From an uncultured bacterium (GTDB taxonomy: Bacteria; Vulcanimicrobiota; Xenobia; Xenobiales; Xenobiaceae), in assembly GCA_934621605.1 (NCBI GenBank), contig CAKTUZ010000022.1, forward strand, positions 1 through 46,284: a stretch of DNA of 46,284 bases. The letters are read 5' to 3'. Shown piece after piece: positions 33,374 to 42,582 of this stretch. The translations under genes were made by a program, and so were the position numbers. Position 1 is the stretch's first letter. Every line of letters begins with the position of its first letter. The notes beneath the pieces are model-generated. The model saw only the letters and a program-made list of their open reading frames with translations, had not been told where the DNA came from and made no database searches.

Positions 33374-35209
33374 TCATCTACCAGAAAGCACTTGCAAAGC
33401 TTTCTGCAATTGAGTGTCTTTATCTTGTTTGCCAACAAAGCGCGGTTCCATTTTAACGGTAATGTCAGGTATTAAACCGTTATGATCAATAACATGACCA
33501 CTAGGAGAATAGAAACGAGCCACAGTCATTTTCATGGCTGAACCGTCATCAAAGGGGAAAATCTGTTGTACAGAGCCTTTACCAAAGCTGCGCTCACCTA
33601 ACAATTTGGCTAATTTATGATCGCGCATAGCCCCGGCGGTAATTTCCGAAGCACTGGCCGAGAAACGATTGATCATAACAATCATAGGCATACCAACTTT
33701 ACCGTCACCTTCAGAGTTTAAGTTACTGCGATTGCCTGCTCTATCCATAGTATAGACAATTAAACCACCGCGACGAATAAATTGACTGCCTACGCCTACC
33801 GCTGCTTGCACAAAACCACCGCCATTATTGCGCAAATCCAAAATTAAACTTGTAGCTCCCTGAGATTTGACTTTAGCTAATTCGGAGGCCAATTCTTGAG
33901 CAGTTTCGGCTCCGAACTGACGCATACGAATATATCCCACTTTGCCATACATTTTAGAGGTGCAACTAACTACATGAATATTAGATCTGGTGACGGAGAC
34001 CTCAAACGGCTTAGCCACACCGGGACGCTTAATCTTCAAAACAACTTTAGAACCAACCGGGCCGCGGATCATTTTAGTAGCCACATCTAAAGCTAACCCC
34101 TTGGTAGTAGTACCGTTAATCGCTAAAATTTTATCGCCAGCTTCTATACCGGCCTGATAAGCCGGAGCGCCTTCCATAGGTTCAAAGACAGTGACTTGAT
34201 TAGCATCGTCTTTATCAGCTTCGATATAAACACCTATACCGCCAAAACCTTGAGTTTGAACCTGCTCTTTAAGAGAATTATACTCTTTGGGAGTCATCAG
34301 AATGGAATAAGGATCGCCTAAACCATAAAGCATACCCTCAATAGCAGAGTAAGTAAGCAAGTCTGTGTTTATCTTGTTGCCATAAAGATTTAAAATTTGC
34401 GTTAAAACATTCTTATTTTTATCAAGCTTGTGCAAACCGTCTACTGAAGCACCAGCAGCTCTAACCAACTTGCCAACTTCTTTAACTACACCCTTTTCCA
34501 ATTGCTCGTCGTTGACAACTTGTACAAACGAAGTACGAATACGGAAATAAGCGTTAGCAAAAAGTTCTTTAGTAGGCCTAAAACCCAATTCGCCGGGATT
34601 ATTTAGTAAAGTTTTATAGTCAATATCCAACTCATAATCGCTCATTTTATTGTTGAGCGGTTCGTCATTTTCTTTATCCTCTGCAGCAGCTTTCACTGCT
34701 GAAGATTTTACACTGGCTTGCTTAGCAACAGATTTTTTTTTTGCCCGAGATTGTTGAGAAGCGGAAGACTTAGATTTAGGAACGGCAGCTACCTTATTGT
34801 CATGGCCGTCAATACTCTGATCTTCGGCTAAAACCCAATTATCGGGAATATCATCGTCCGCATCGACTTTAGATACTGTTCCCTCAGATTTTTTTTCAGT
34901 AGACTGCTTATGCCCTGGCTGATCTTCATCCCAAATAAATTCAACTTCTTCATCGGGACCGAAAGTTTGGGTTTTTACCGTAAAATCTACCGATTTACCT
35001 TTATCGACGGAATTCTGAATCGGCGAAGATTTAGAATAGGATTCGCTATTACCATCAGTCGATGGATTAGTTCCAGACTCAACAGACTGTCCGTTGCCCA
35101 AATTAAAGAGGTTGCTCCCGCCGTTAAAATAGTTAAACAAAACAGAAGCTAAAACCACAGCAGCTAATATAGCGATTATTTTTACAATTTTAAGCGCTTT
35201 TTCACTCAT
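33374..35209 (-). CDS. S41 family C-terminal processing protease, membrane-anchored
   Basis: 611 residues. A membrane helix (8-27) anchors it. Residues 30-185 are a low-complexity linker rich in Ser, Lys and Asp. A helical region (about 200-310) precedes the PDZ domain (about 320-400, GFGGIGVYI...AGIEAGDKILAING). The protease core has the nucleophile Ser in NRFSASASEI (about 518-522) and Lys545 in SFGKGSVQ. Members trim C-termini of envelope proteins. The long linker is unusual compared with typical CtpA (about 400 residues). It precedes miaB in the same transcript. Confidence 0.9.
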   Translation of the reverse strand: MSEKALKIVKIIAILAAVVLASVLFNYFNGGSNLFNLGNGQSVESGTNPSTDGNSESYSKSSPIQNSVDKGKSVDFTVKTQTFGPDEEVEFIWDEDQPGHKQSTEKKSEGTVSKVDADDDIPDNWVLAEDQSIDGHDNKVAAVPKSKSSASQQSRAKKKSVAKQASVKSSAVKAAAEDKENDEPLNNKMSDYELDIDYKTLLNNPGELGFRPTKELFANAYFRIRTSFVQVVNDEQLEKGVVKEVGKLVRAAGASVDGLHKLDKNKNVLTQILNLYGNKINTDLLTYSAIEGMLYGLGDPYSILMTPKEYNSLKEQVQTQGFGGIGVYIEADKDDANQVTVFEPMEGAPAYQAGIEAGDKILAINGTTTKGLALDVATKMIRGPVGSKVVLKIKRPGVAKPFEVSVTRSNIHVVSCTSKMYGKVGYIRMRQFGAETAQELASELAKVKSQGATSLILDLRNNGGGFVQAAVGVGSQFIRRGGLIVYTMDRAGNRSNLNSEGDGKVGMPMIVMINRFSASASEITAGAMRDHKLAKLLGERSFGKGSVQQIFPFDDGSAMKMTVARFYSPSGHVIDHNGLIPDITVKMEPRFVGKQDKDTQLQKALQVLSGR

Positions 35210-35240
35210 AAAAAATTTTATTTTCTCCCGCTTTAATTGA

Positions 35241-35477
35241 CTAAGCTAAAGCCGGCATATCAAGATAGCCGCCACCGCAACACCCCGGACAAACGACATA
35301 GCCGCTGCCGTGGCAGAAAGCGCATACCGACGTTTTTTTTTCTTGACAAGCCCGGGAATTTTCTGATTTTTCACTTTCCTCCGACCAGGCCTCCCCCTTT
35401 TGGCAATGAGAACATTTTACCTTGCCCAGGCCGTGGCAAATTTCGCATTTCACAAAGATAAGCTGAGAAGGTTTCAT
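35241..35477 (-). CDS. Small protein with four CxxC zinc-binding motifs (DnaJ-type)
   Basis: 78 residues with four Cys pairs: CEICHGLG, CSHCQKG, CAFCHGSG and CPGCCGGG. These are CxxCxGxG repeats as in the zinc-finger domain of DnaJ, here without J domain or substrate-binding domain. A charged Glu/Ser stretch lies between the second and third. Two zinc sites are expected. Such small proteins are found as chaperone- or thiol-related helpers; its function is unknown. It is 31 bases before the S41 gene and after the hpf terminator. Confidence 0.75.
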   Translation of the reverse strand: MKPSQLIFVKCEICHGLGKVKCSHCQKGEAWSEESEKSENSRACQEKKTSVCAFCHGSGYVVCPGCCGGGYLDMPALA

Positions 35478-35511
35478 GTTTTCTTGTTCTCCGAAAAGAA
35501 ATCACAGTCAC

Positions 35512-35560
35512 AAAAAAAATGCACCGCGTTATAATATAGCATAACACGGTGCATTTTTTT
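35512..35560 (-). terminator. Terminator after hpf
   Basis: Arms AATGCACCG..GTTAT and ATAAC..CGGTGCATT flanked by A- and T-runs; it works on both strands. A second hairpin, CTCCCGC/GCGGGAG (35575-35596), lies between it and the hpf stop. Confidence 0.8.
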
Positions 35561-35611
35561 AGAGCATGAACACACTCCCGCCTACAAAAGCGGGAGCTTT
35601 TTGCAAAAGAA

Positions 35612-36151
35612 CTAAATCTTGGGATCGACTAAGCCGTAGCCTCCTCCATCCAAAACATATACAACATTGATACGACCGCTCTTAATGTTTTGGAAAGCAT
35701 AGAATCTGAAATCTCTGTCATTCATAATTTCTATAGCTTCCTCAACACTAATAGGGGCCGCAGCGTAAGAAGTGGTCTGCTTAATGGGAGAAACCTCATC
35801 CTGCTCAACAGCCACTCCAACACCTTCAGCAGCCTCTTTGGATTCTTCACGATCCTTACGGTTGACATCTAAATTCTTAGAACGAGCCTTATCGAGCTGT
35901 TTTTCCAACTTTTCGACTACGCAGTTAATGGAGCGGTACATCTCATCGCACTCACGCTCTTCAGCACGCATCTCAAAACCTTTGCCGAACAGAGTAATCT
36001 CAACAATATGGCGATGACGATCCGTAGACATAGTTACATTAGCCGTAACAACCGTATCAAAGCGACCGATTTTCTTCTCCAGCTTTTCAATAACATGTTC
36101 TCTCAGAGAATTGCTTACATCAAAATTCTTTCCGCTGACTGTGATTTGCAT
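35612..36151 (-). CDS. hpf: Ribosome hibernation promoting factor, long type
   Basis: 179 residues from the ATG at 36151 (GGAGG 5 bases upstream); the frame reading further to 36178 is not needed. The N-terminal RaiA/HPF domain (1-100) has MQITVSGKNFDVSNSLREHV and the conserved ITLFGKGFEMRAEE strand. The C-terminal domain (about 120-179; PISVEEAIEIMNDRDFRFYAFQN...GRINVVYVLDGGGYGLVDP) dimerises and brings two 70S ribosomes into inactive 100S particles. Used in stationary phase or stress. It is probably transcribed alone. Confidence 0.93.
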   Translation of the reverse strand: MQITVSGKNFDVSNSLREHVIEKLEKKIGRFDTVVTANVTMSTDRHRHIVEITLFGKGFEMRAEERECDEMYRSINCVVEKLEKQLDKARSKNLDVNRKDREESKEAAEGVGVAVEQDEVSPIKQTTSYAAAPISVEEAIEIMNDRDFRFYAFQNIKSGRINVVYVLDGGGYGLVDPKI

Positions 36152-36797
36152 AACTGCCTCCAGAATGTTTGTTGGCAAAACGATTTGCTCAACTGGGCCA
36201 AAGGACTTAACGTTCCGTGATTTGATAATTTTCCAATCTCAGCACATCGCTTATGGGAAAATGTTTTCAACAAATTAACATTTTTTACCTTCTAAAGATA
36301 CAAACAAAAGCTCAGTTTAGGCAGAGATCACTTAAAAAATCACTCATTCTATTTATACCAAAATAGTATCAATTATGATTACTTATATTTGTTAACATAA
36401 AAATAATACCTAAAACACACCAATATTTAATAATAATAATCTTTATAAATATTACATTTTAGGCGTTTTTTTAATTCAACATGTACCTAAAAACACATAT
36501 ATTATTTTAATCCGCATTTACTTATGTAAACTTTTTTACAAATCGATAGCAATCTAAGGTTAGACATATTTATTTATTACCTTAGGATGCGTTAATATTA
36601 AGGCGCAAGTGAGCAATTGGCCGACTAACTCCATCTAAGTGTCAGCTCAAAGCTCACTTTCTTCAGGTTGATATAGCCTGTTGCTACTGATAATAGTAAA
36701 AAACAATACGTCCAAGTCACCTTTCAACAAAAAATTATACTAATACTTGGTTCGCTTGCATTTATAAAAAAACGGGGGAAGAAGGGGCAAAACTTCG
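36152..36797. other. Long AT-rich intergenic region with two hairpins
   Basis: A 646-base gap between divergent genes. From 36220 to 36560 it is very AT-rich without a recognised element. CTAAGGT/ACCTTAG (36554-36560, 36579-36585) and AAGTGAGC/GCTCACTT (36607-36614, 36652-36659, followed by TTCTT) are perfect inverted repeats. They might belong to a small RNA or leader; no coding frame is convincing. Confidence 0.35.
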
Positions 36798-37886
36798 ATG
36801 AAATTTCCAACCAAATTAAAACAATATCCTCTAGCAGTAGTTGCGATTATAGGCCTGATTGTAGCTGCCATTTGTCTGACCTCAGCTTCTCGAAGCATAG
36901 GAACTTCCTCACAAACCCATGCTGTCGGTTTGACTCTCATTTTTGATTCTCAAGCTATCGTTGAACACTCTATCCAACGCGTAGTTTGCAGTTTCACTTC
37001 CATTAACGGTAAACAGCAAAATAGAGAGGCTCAAATAAAGCACGAAGAACCGACTACAGGCGAAGTTGTAAAATCGCACCCTGAAAGTTGTATATTCTAT
37101 GCAAATTTAGGCAAAATTTCCAGCGACGTTACTTCAATCAGCGCTCTTTTATACGACACGTCTAATCGAGCTGTCGGCTTCAGCAAAGCAACTGTCAGTC
37201 CCAACGGTGAAAGCTCAACTGTTTTTCCCAAAATATATATACTTAATAAGGAAGATCTACATCTGGAAAGCTCAACTCATCTGCTCTCTCCGCAAAAAAC
37301 TATAAAATTCAGATTAGAAGCCACAGCTAAAGATGATGATGTAACTGCAGATTTAACTAAATTAGTTGATTTTACAACCGATACCGCTTTACTTATCCCT
37401 ATCACCAACGGCCCGGCAGGCGCCTTCAAAAGTATTGCTTATACAACTGAAAAAGGAACAAGTGCTTCTGTGATACTTCCTTTGACAGAAGGAGATATTT
37501 CCATAAGCAGTTCCCCTGTTTATATTACTGATAAAAAATTGGTCTCTATCTCTTTACACCTAGACAAGCAAAAGCAAGTTGTTTCAGAAGATGGCTCTTG
37601 TACTATTCCTCTCAATTTTGCGCCTACTTTCAGCACCGATAGTAAAGGGGCCGTTCCCAATTTTACGATTCTCCCCAAAGATATTATAAAATGTTCCGTT
37701 AATTTTAATAATTCAGAAATTAAAAATGCTGAGGTAATCGCAGAAGGCCCGAACTTTTTTGTGAAGGTTGAGCCTAAAAAGCAGACACATTCTTCAGATA
37801 TAGCTATAGAAACTACTTTTGACGCCGGAGCACTTATAGGAGAACATAAAATGTTTAACGGGCTCTTAAAAACGCAAGTAGATTAG
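36798..37886 (+). CDS. Membrane-anchored hypothetical protein
   Basis: 362 residues. One hydrophobic helix (about 10-30) after a Lys-rich start acts as an anchor or uncleaved signal, so the rest lies outside the cytoplasm. That part is beta-rich with many Ser and Thr, and has two Cys early (about 64 and 98) that may pair. No enzyme motif is visible and I do not recognise the family; the alternation of strands suggests stacked Ig-like domains. AAGGGG lies about 11 bases before the ATG. It ends at a strong terminator and is separate from the following cluster. Confidence 0.6.
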   Translation: MKFPTKLKQYPLAVVAIIGLIVAAICLTSASRSIGTSSQTHAVGLTLIFDSQAIVEHSIQRVVCSFTSINGKQQNREAQIKHEEPTTGEVVKSHPESCIFYANLGKISSDVTSISALLYDTSNRAVGFSKATVSPNGESSTVFPKIYILNKEDLHLESSTHLLSPQKTIKFRLEATAKDDDVTADLTKLVDFTTDTALLIPITNGPAGAFKSIAYTTEKGTSASVILPLTEGDISISSSPVYITDKKLVSISLHLDKQKQVVSEDGSCTIPLNFAPTFSTDSKGAVPNFTILPKDIIKCSVNFNNSEIKNAEVIAEGPNFFVKVEPKKQTHSSDIAIETTFDAGALIGEHKMFNGLLKTQVD

Positions 37887-37919
37887 TTTTTTTCAATATA
37901 GCCAAAGTTTATACGGCCA

Positions 37920-37976
37920 AGCGCCCCCCCAAAAAGATGAGGCTTTTATCCATATAAGGGGGCGTTTTGTTTTTTA
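37920..37976 (+). terminator. Terminator before the MoxR-VWA cluster
   Basis: CGCCCCCC (from 37922) pairs with GGGGGCG (37958-37964), followed by TTTTGTTTTTT. The loop is long, about 28 bases. Confidence 0.75.
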
Positions 37977-38030
37977 GCTCGAAAGCGTCAAGCTAACCCT
38001 ATACATAGTAAAAGTAGGTACAAGACGCAT

Positions 38031-39119
38031 ATGCCTATCACTAATATTTTGCGCCAAAGCGCCGAAGAGCAATATTCCTTAGAGCTAGAAGTTCTTATCA
38101 ACAATGAGACTAATCCAGTACCTAGCGGCTGGAAGATGTCTCCTCAATCTGTACTTACTTATATATTGGGTAATACCAAAGTGAAAGGCGTAACTATTAC
38201 ACCCAAATATATGGGTTCAAAGCGTCTGTTGGAAATGGCTATAGCTACTTTAGTTACCGACCGCGCCTTATTACTAATTGGCGAGCCTGGCACAGCGAAA
38301 TCTTGGCTAAGTGAGCATCTTACAGCAGCTATAAACGGTGATTCAACTAAAGTAATCCAAGGCACAGCTGGCACTACCGAAGAGCAAATTCGCTATTCAT
38401 GGAACTACGCTATGCTGATAGCTCGTGGCCCCAGCCCTGAAGCTTTAGTAAAAACTCCCATTTACCAAGCTATGGAAACAGGCAGTATAGCCAGAATTGA
38501 GGAAATTTCTCGCTGTGCTAGCGAAGTGCAAGACGCTCTTATTTCTATTCTGTCGGAAAAACGCTTAAGTATACCTGAGCTAAATTTAGAAGTACCGGCC
38601 CAAAAAGGCTTTTCTGTTATTGCTACGGCCAATACCCGAGACAAAGGCGTTAACGAAATGTCGGCTGCTTTAAAAAGGCGTTTTAATATTATCGTTTTAC
38701 CTACGCCCACAGATATGAAAACAGAAATAGAAATTGTGCGCACACGCGTAGAACAAATGGCTAAAAGCTTAGAGCTGCAAGCTAAAGGGCCAAATTCTGA
38801 CATTATTACTCGCGTAGTAACTATCTTCCGCGAGTTGCGTTCTGGCAGCACCTTAGAAGGAGATCAAAAATTAAAAAGTGTCGGCGGAGTATTGTCTACA
38901 GCTGAGGCTATTTCTATGTTGACAAATTCTATGGCTTTAGCTGGAAGTTTCGGTAATGGCAACATCAGTGAAGCGGATCTGGCCGCTGCACTTCAAGGCG
39001 CTATAGTAAAAGATGAAGCCAAAGACCAAAGTGCTTGGATTGAATATTTGGAAAATGTTATGAAAAAACGTCGCGGCAGCTGGACTTCTCTCTATAAAGC
39101 TTGCCGAGAGTTGAACTAA
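38031..39119 (+). CDS. MoxR-type AAA+ ATPase (YehL-like)
   Basis: 362 residues. Walker A is GEPGTAKS (84-91). The Walker B region reads ARIEEISRC, followed by sensor 1 VIATANTRD and the arginine finger region ALKRRFN. This is the MoxR branch of AAA+ proteins, which usually acts as a metal-insertion or remodelling chaperone with a VWA partner. Length and neighbours match E. coli YehL. It heads a five-gene cluster with gaps of 3 to 21 bases. No obvious ribosome binding site or promoter hexamers upstream. Confidence 0.88.
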   Translation: MPITNILRQSAEEQYSLELEVLINNETNPVPSGWKMSPQSVLTYILGNTKVKGVTITPKYMGSKRLLEMAIATLVTDRALLLIGEPGTAKSWLSEHLTAAINGDSTKVIQGTAGTTEEQIRYSWNYAMLIARGPSPEALVKTPIYQAMETGSIARIEEISRCASEVQDALISILSEKRLSIPELNLEVPAQKGFSVIATANTRDKGVNEMSAALKRRFNIIVLPTPTDMKTEIEIVRTRVEQMAKSLELQAKGPNSDIITRVVTIFRELRSGSTLEGDQKLKSVGGVLSTAEAISMLTNSMALAGSFGNGNISEADLAAALQGAIVKDEAKDQSAWIEYLENVMKKRRGSWTSLYKACRELN

Positions 39120-39122
39120 AGC

Positions 39123-41390
39123 ATGAATCTACCCTATTTTTTCGGTATACGCCATCTCTCTCCAGCGGCTGCCTTTCATGTACGTACCTTATTAGATAAG
39201 CTTAACCCCAAGCTTATCTTGATAGAGGGGCCAAGCGATCTTAACAAGCAAATGGAATGGCTGTACCATCCTGAGGCTATCTATCCTATTGCCATTTTAG
39301 CCTACACCAAGAGTACACCTGTGCGCTCAATTTTGTATCCTTTGGCTATTTACTCTCCAGAAGTACAAGCTATTCTGTGGGCTCACGAGCACAATGTAAA
39401 ATGTCGTTTTATGGATTTGCCTTCAGCTGTTTTTTTAGCCTTAGGAGAAGATAACGAAAAACAATTTGAAAATAAAGATAGTATTGGCGAAGAAAGTGGC
39501 AATTTAACAACAGAACAAGCTTATAGCCGTTTAGAATTACTAAGCGGTGAAGATCACGACTCTTTTTGGGAGCGCAACTTCGAGCACATTGAAAATGCTG
39601 AGCTATATGCGCAAGCGTCGGCAACTTTTGGCTTAGAATTGCGTAATTCGGTAGACGACAGCTTAGATAGACAAGCCGAAAATATTGTGCGCGAAGCTTA
39701 TATGAAGCGTGTTATTGTCGATTCTTTAGCTCAAGGTTATAAGGCTGAGCAAATTTTCTGTGTATGCGGTTCCTTTCACGTGGAAGGTTTAATGCATAAT
39801 GAGCCATTAACCGATGCAGAATTAGCTGCTTTGCCAAAAGTTGAGAGTGACGCAACTCTTATGCCTTACTCTTACTATCGCCTCTCCGACCGTTCTGGAT
39901 ACGGAGCGGGCAACAAAGCGCCACAATATTTTCACCTTTTATGGGAAGCGCTCAATTCAGGCGGCTTGCACCATTTACCTTATCTTTATTTGGCTTCCTT
40001 AGCCGCTTCTCAACGTAAATTCGGCAATTTAGTCTCTTCAGCTGAAATAATTGAAGCTGTCCGTCTAGCTCAAACGCTGGCCACTATGCGCAATAGTCGC
40101 TACCCAAGTTGGCCTGATTTGCACGACGCAGCTATTACTACTATAGGTCATGGCTGCTTCTCCGAGTTAGCTTTAGCTTTCGCCGATACCGATATAGGTA
40201 CAACTATAGGATTTTTGCCTGAAGGTATTAGCCGCACCAGCTTGCAAGAAGATTTTTACCGGCAGCTTAAGGGGCTCCATTTAGAACGCTTTCGCACAGC
40301 AGTTAGTCAGCCTTTGGATTTAGATTTGCGAGAAAATTTAAGAGTCAAATCTAAAGAAGCGGCTTTTTTGGATTTGCGCCGTTCTTTCTTTTTGCATAGA
40401 TTGCGCATCTTGGGCATTTCTTTTGCCAATCTCTCTACTAAAAAACAAATGCAAGCCAATTGGGGCGAATATTGGTTTTTACGTTGGACTCCAGAAGCAG
40501 AAATAGAATTGGCAGAAAGTTCTCTTCTGGGCGATACTATTGAAGAAGCGGCTATTACATCCTTGAAAGAGCGTTGCCCAAAGAGCGACTCTATAGCCAC
40601 TACCGCCAGCTTACTAAAGGACGCCTTTTTAGGCGGACTTTCTGTTGCTTTTCAATATGTTTTGTCAGCTTTGCAAAAGCTTTCCACAGAAGCAGCTTCT
40701 TTAGAAGATATAGCTCAGACAGCAGATGAATCGTCTCTAATAATACGCTGTGAAAATTTGCGTCAACTTGATTGCGCTTCTCTATATCCTTTAATTGAGC
40801 AACTTTATTTGCGAGCTTGTTTAATTATGGAAGAAAGTTGCTATACCAACGAATTTAAGCCCATTAGGCAAGCTATGGAGCAAATAAATAAATTACAATT
40901 GAACCATAGCAACCTTGACGTCTCTCTGTGGACATCTTTACTTAAACGCTTATCAGTCAACGACAAAATAAACGCTTGCTTGTCCGGTTTTGCTATGGCC
41001 CTTTTACTGGAGCGCGGCATTACCAATGAAGAGGAGCTAAATTGTGAAATAAGCCGCCGTCTTTCACATGGTATGCCAGCTGAATCGGGAGCTGGATGGT
41101 TTGAAGGCTTATCAAGCAAAAATCATCAAGCCCTGATTATGCGTCTCAATTTATGGAAAACTTTAGATAAATATCTATCTGAATTGGATGAGCAATCTTT
41201 TCGCCGCGCTTTAGTCTTTTTGCGTCGCACCTTCGCCGATTTTTCCCCTCAGGAGAAAAATGATATAGCTGAAAATTTAGGTGAGCTGTGGAATTTAAAT
41301 CAAGCGCCAGTCTCTTTAAGGCAAGTGCCAAAAGCAGAAGAGCAGCAATTTCTCAAAGATCTCGACGATTTTGACTTCAGTGATATTTAG
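39123..41390 (+). CDS. DUF5682-like protein (YehM-like)
   Basis: 755 residues, cytosolic. The N-terminus FGIRHLSPAAAFHVRTLL followed by LILIEGPSDLNKQM is the hallmark of DUF5682 (G-x-RH-x-x-P and LIEGP), and CGSFHVEGL later supplies another conserved His. The pattern recalls the TraB/ChaN fold, where such His and Glu residues bind metal, but activity is unproven. The remaining 450 residues are mainly helical. It sits between the MoxR and VWA genes, 3 bases after the former, as yehM does in E. coli. Probably a partner of that ATPase. Confidence 0.75.
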   Translation: MNLPYFFGIRHLSPAAAFHVRTLLDKLNPKLILIEGPSDLNKQMEWLYHPEAIYPIAILAYTKSTPVRSILYPLAIYSPEVQAILWAHEHNVKCRFMDLPSAVFLALGEDNEKQFENKDSIGEESGNLTTEQAYSRLELLSGEDHDSFWERNFEHIENAELYAQASATFGLELRNSVDDSLDRQAENIVREAYMKRVIVDSLAQGYKAEQIFCVCGSFHVEGLMHNEPLTDAELAALPKVESDATLMPYSYYRLSDRSGYGAGNKAPQYFHLLWEALNSGGLHHLPYLYLASLAASQRKFGNLVSSAEIIEAVRLAQTLATMRNSRYPSWPDLHDAAITTIGHGCFSELALAFADTDIGTTIGFLPEGISRTSLQEDFYRQLKGLHLERFRTAVSQPLDLDLRENLRVKSKEAAFLDLRRSFFLHRLRILGISFANLSTKKQMQANWGEYWFLRWTPEAEIELAESSLLGDTIEEAAITSLKERCPKSDSIATTASLLKDAFLGGLSVAFQYVLSALQKLSTEAASLEDIAQTADESSLIIRCENLRQLDCASLYPLIEQLYLRACLIMEESCYTNEFKPIRQAMEQINKLQLNHSNLDVSLWTSLLKRLSVNDKINACLSGFAMALLLERGITNEEELNCEISRRLSHGMPAESGAGWFEGLSSKNHQALIMRLNLWKTLDKYLSELDEQSFRRALVFLRRTFADFSPQEKNDIAENLGELWNLNQAPVSLRQVPKAEEQQFLKDLDDFDFSDI

Positions 41391-41405
41391 AGGTTAAGCA
41401 AAGAC

Positions 41406-42578
41406 ATGGATCAGGAACAGCAAACGAAAATAGCTCGCTGGCGCTTGCTTTTAGGCTCGGAAAGCGAAGATAAATTCAGCTCTATGGGCGCTCAGCCGCT
41501 TAGCCAAGAGCAATTTATGCTTGATCAGGCTTTAGCCTCTGTCTATGGTACGACAGAGGAAAGTTTTAGTGGCAGCAACGGTTCAGCTTCTTCTGGCTCA
41601 GGGCCTTCTTTGCCCCGTCTTTCTCATTGGCTGGGCGATATTCGCTCTCTTTTTGATGCTGACACCGTAGCCATAGTCCAAAACGATGCCATAGAGCGCC
41701 AAGGCCTAAAACAACTTTTGACCGAGCCGGAATTATTGGACAATCTCCAAGTAGATGTAAATATGGCCTCTACTCTTTTAATGTTAAAAGATCAAATTCC
41801 GGCTAAATCTAAAGAAGCTGTACGCAATTATATAAAAAAAATAGTTGAATATATAAATAAACTTTTAGTCGACAATTTACAACGGGCAGTTGCTGCCGCT
41901 ATCAATAAAAAAAATCACTCTCCTCTGCCTTCTTCAGCAGCTCTCGATTTTGCCCGCACTATTCGCCGCAACCTCAAAAATTTCAATCCTACACTAGGAA
42001 CTATTATTCCCGAGCATGTCTATTTTTTTGATAGAGATAGTCGAATAAATCGCTGGCAAGTAATTTTAGATATAGATCAGAGCGGATCTATGGGCTCTTC
42101 CATTATATATTCTTCAGTAATGGCTTGCATTTTGGCTTCTATGACTTCGCTACATACCAATATTGTGGCTTTTGATACTAATATTATGGATCTAAGCGAC
42201 TTGTGTAGCGATCCTGTAGATTTGCTTTTCGGTTTTCAAATGGGCGGCGGTACTGATATTGCAAAATCTTTAGCTTATTGCCAGAGCCTTATAGAGCAAC
42301 CAGACAAAACTTTATTTTTCCTCATTTCAGATTTGGAAGAAGGTGGCAACCGTGCTTCTTTGTTGCGACGTTTGGAAGATATGAAAAATTCAGGCGTCAG
42401 GGTAGTAGTTTTACTAGCTATTGCCGATGGGGGCAAAGCATATTATGACGCCCAAACAGCCCAAAAAATTGCTAACTTAGATATTCCTTGCTTTGCTTGC
42501 TCTCCAGAAAAGCTTCCAGAGCTATTGGAAAGAGCCTTAAAAAAACAAGACCTGTCGATTTTTGCTAAGAAAGGGTAA
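41406..42578 (+). CDS. VWA domain protein (YehP-like)
   Basis: 390 residues. The C-terminal half (about 215-385) is a von Willebrand A domain with an intact metal site: DQSGS (Asp224, Ser226, Ser228), GGGTDIAKS (Thr) and ISDLEEGG (Asp). The N-terminal half is helical, with a Gly/Ser stretch at 55-67. There is no membrane helix, so it is cytosolic. VWA proteins of this kind work with MoxR ATPases. The preceding ribosome binding site is GAGG with a 12-base spacing. Confidence 0.85.
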   Translation: MDQEQQTKIARWRLLLGSESEDKFSSMGAQPLSQEQFMLDQALASVYGTTEESFSGSNGSASSGSGPSLPRLSHWLGDIRSLFDADTVAIVQNDAIERQGLKQLLTEPELLDNLQVDVNMASTLLMLKDQIPAKSKEAVRNYIKKIVEYINKLLVDNLQRAVAAAINKKNHSPLPSSAALDFARTIRRNLKNFNPTLGTIIPEHVYFFDRDSRINRWQVILDIDQSGSMGSSIIYSSVMACILASMTSLHTNIVAFDTNIMDLSDLCSDPVDLLFGFQMGGGTDIAKSLAYCQSLIEQPDKTLFFLISDLEEGGNRASLLRRLEDMKNSGVRVVVLLAIADGGKAYYDAQTAQKIANLDIPCFACSPEKLPELLERALKKQDLSIFAKKG

Positions 42579-42582
42579 AAAA

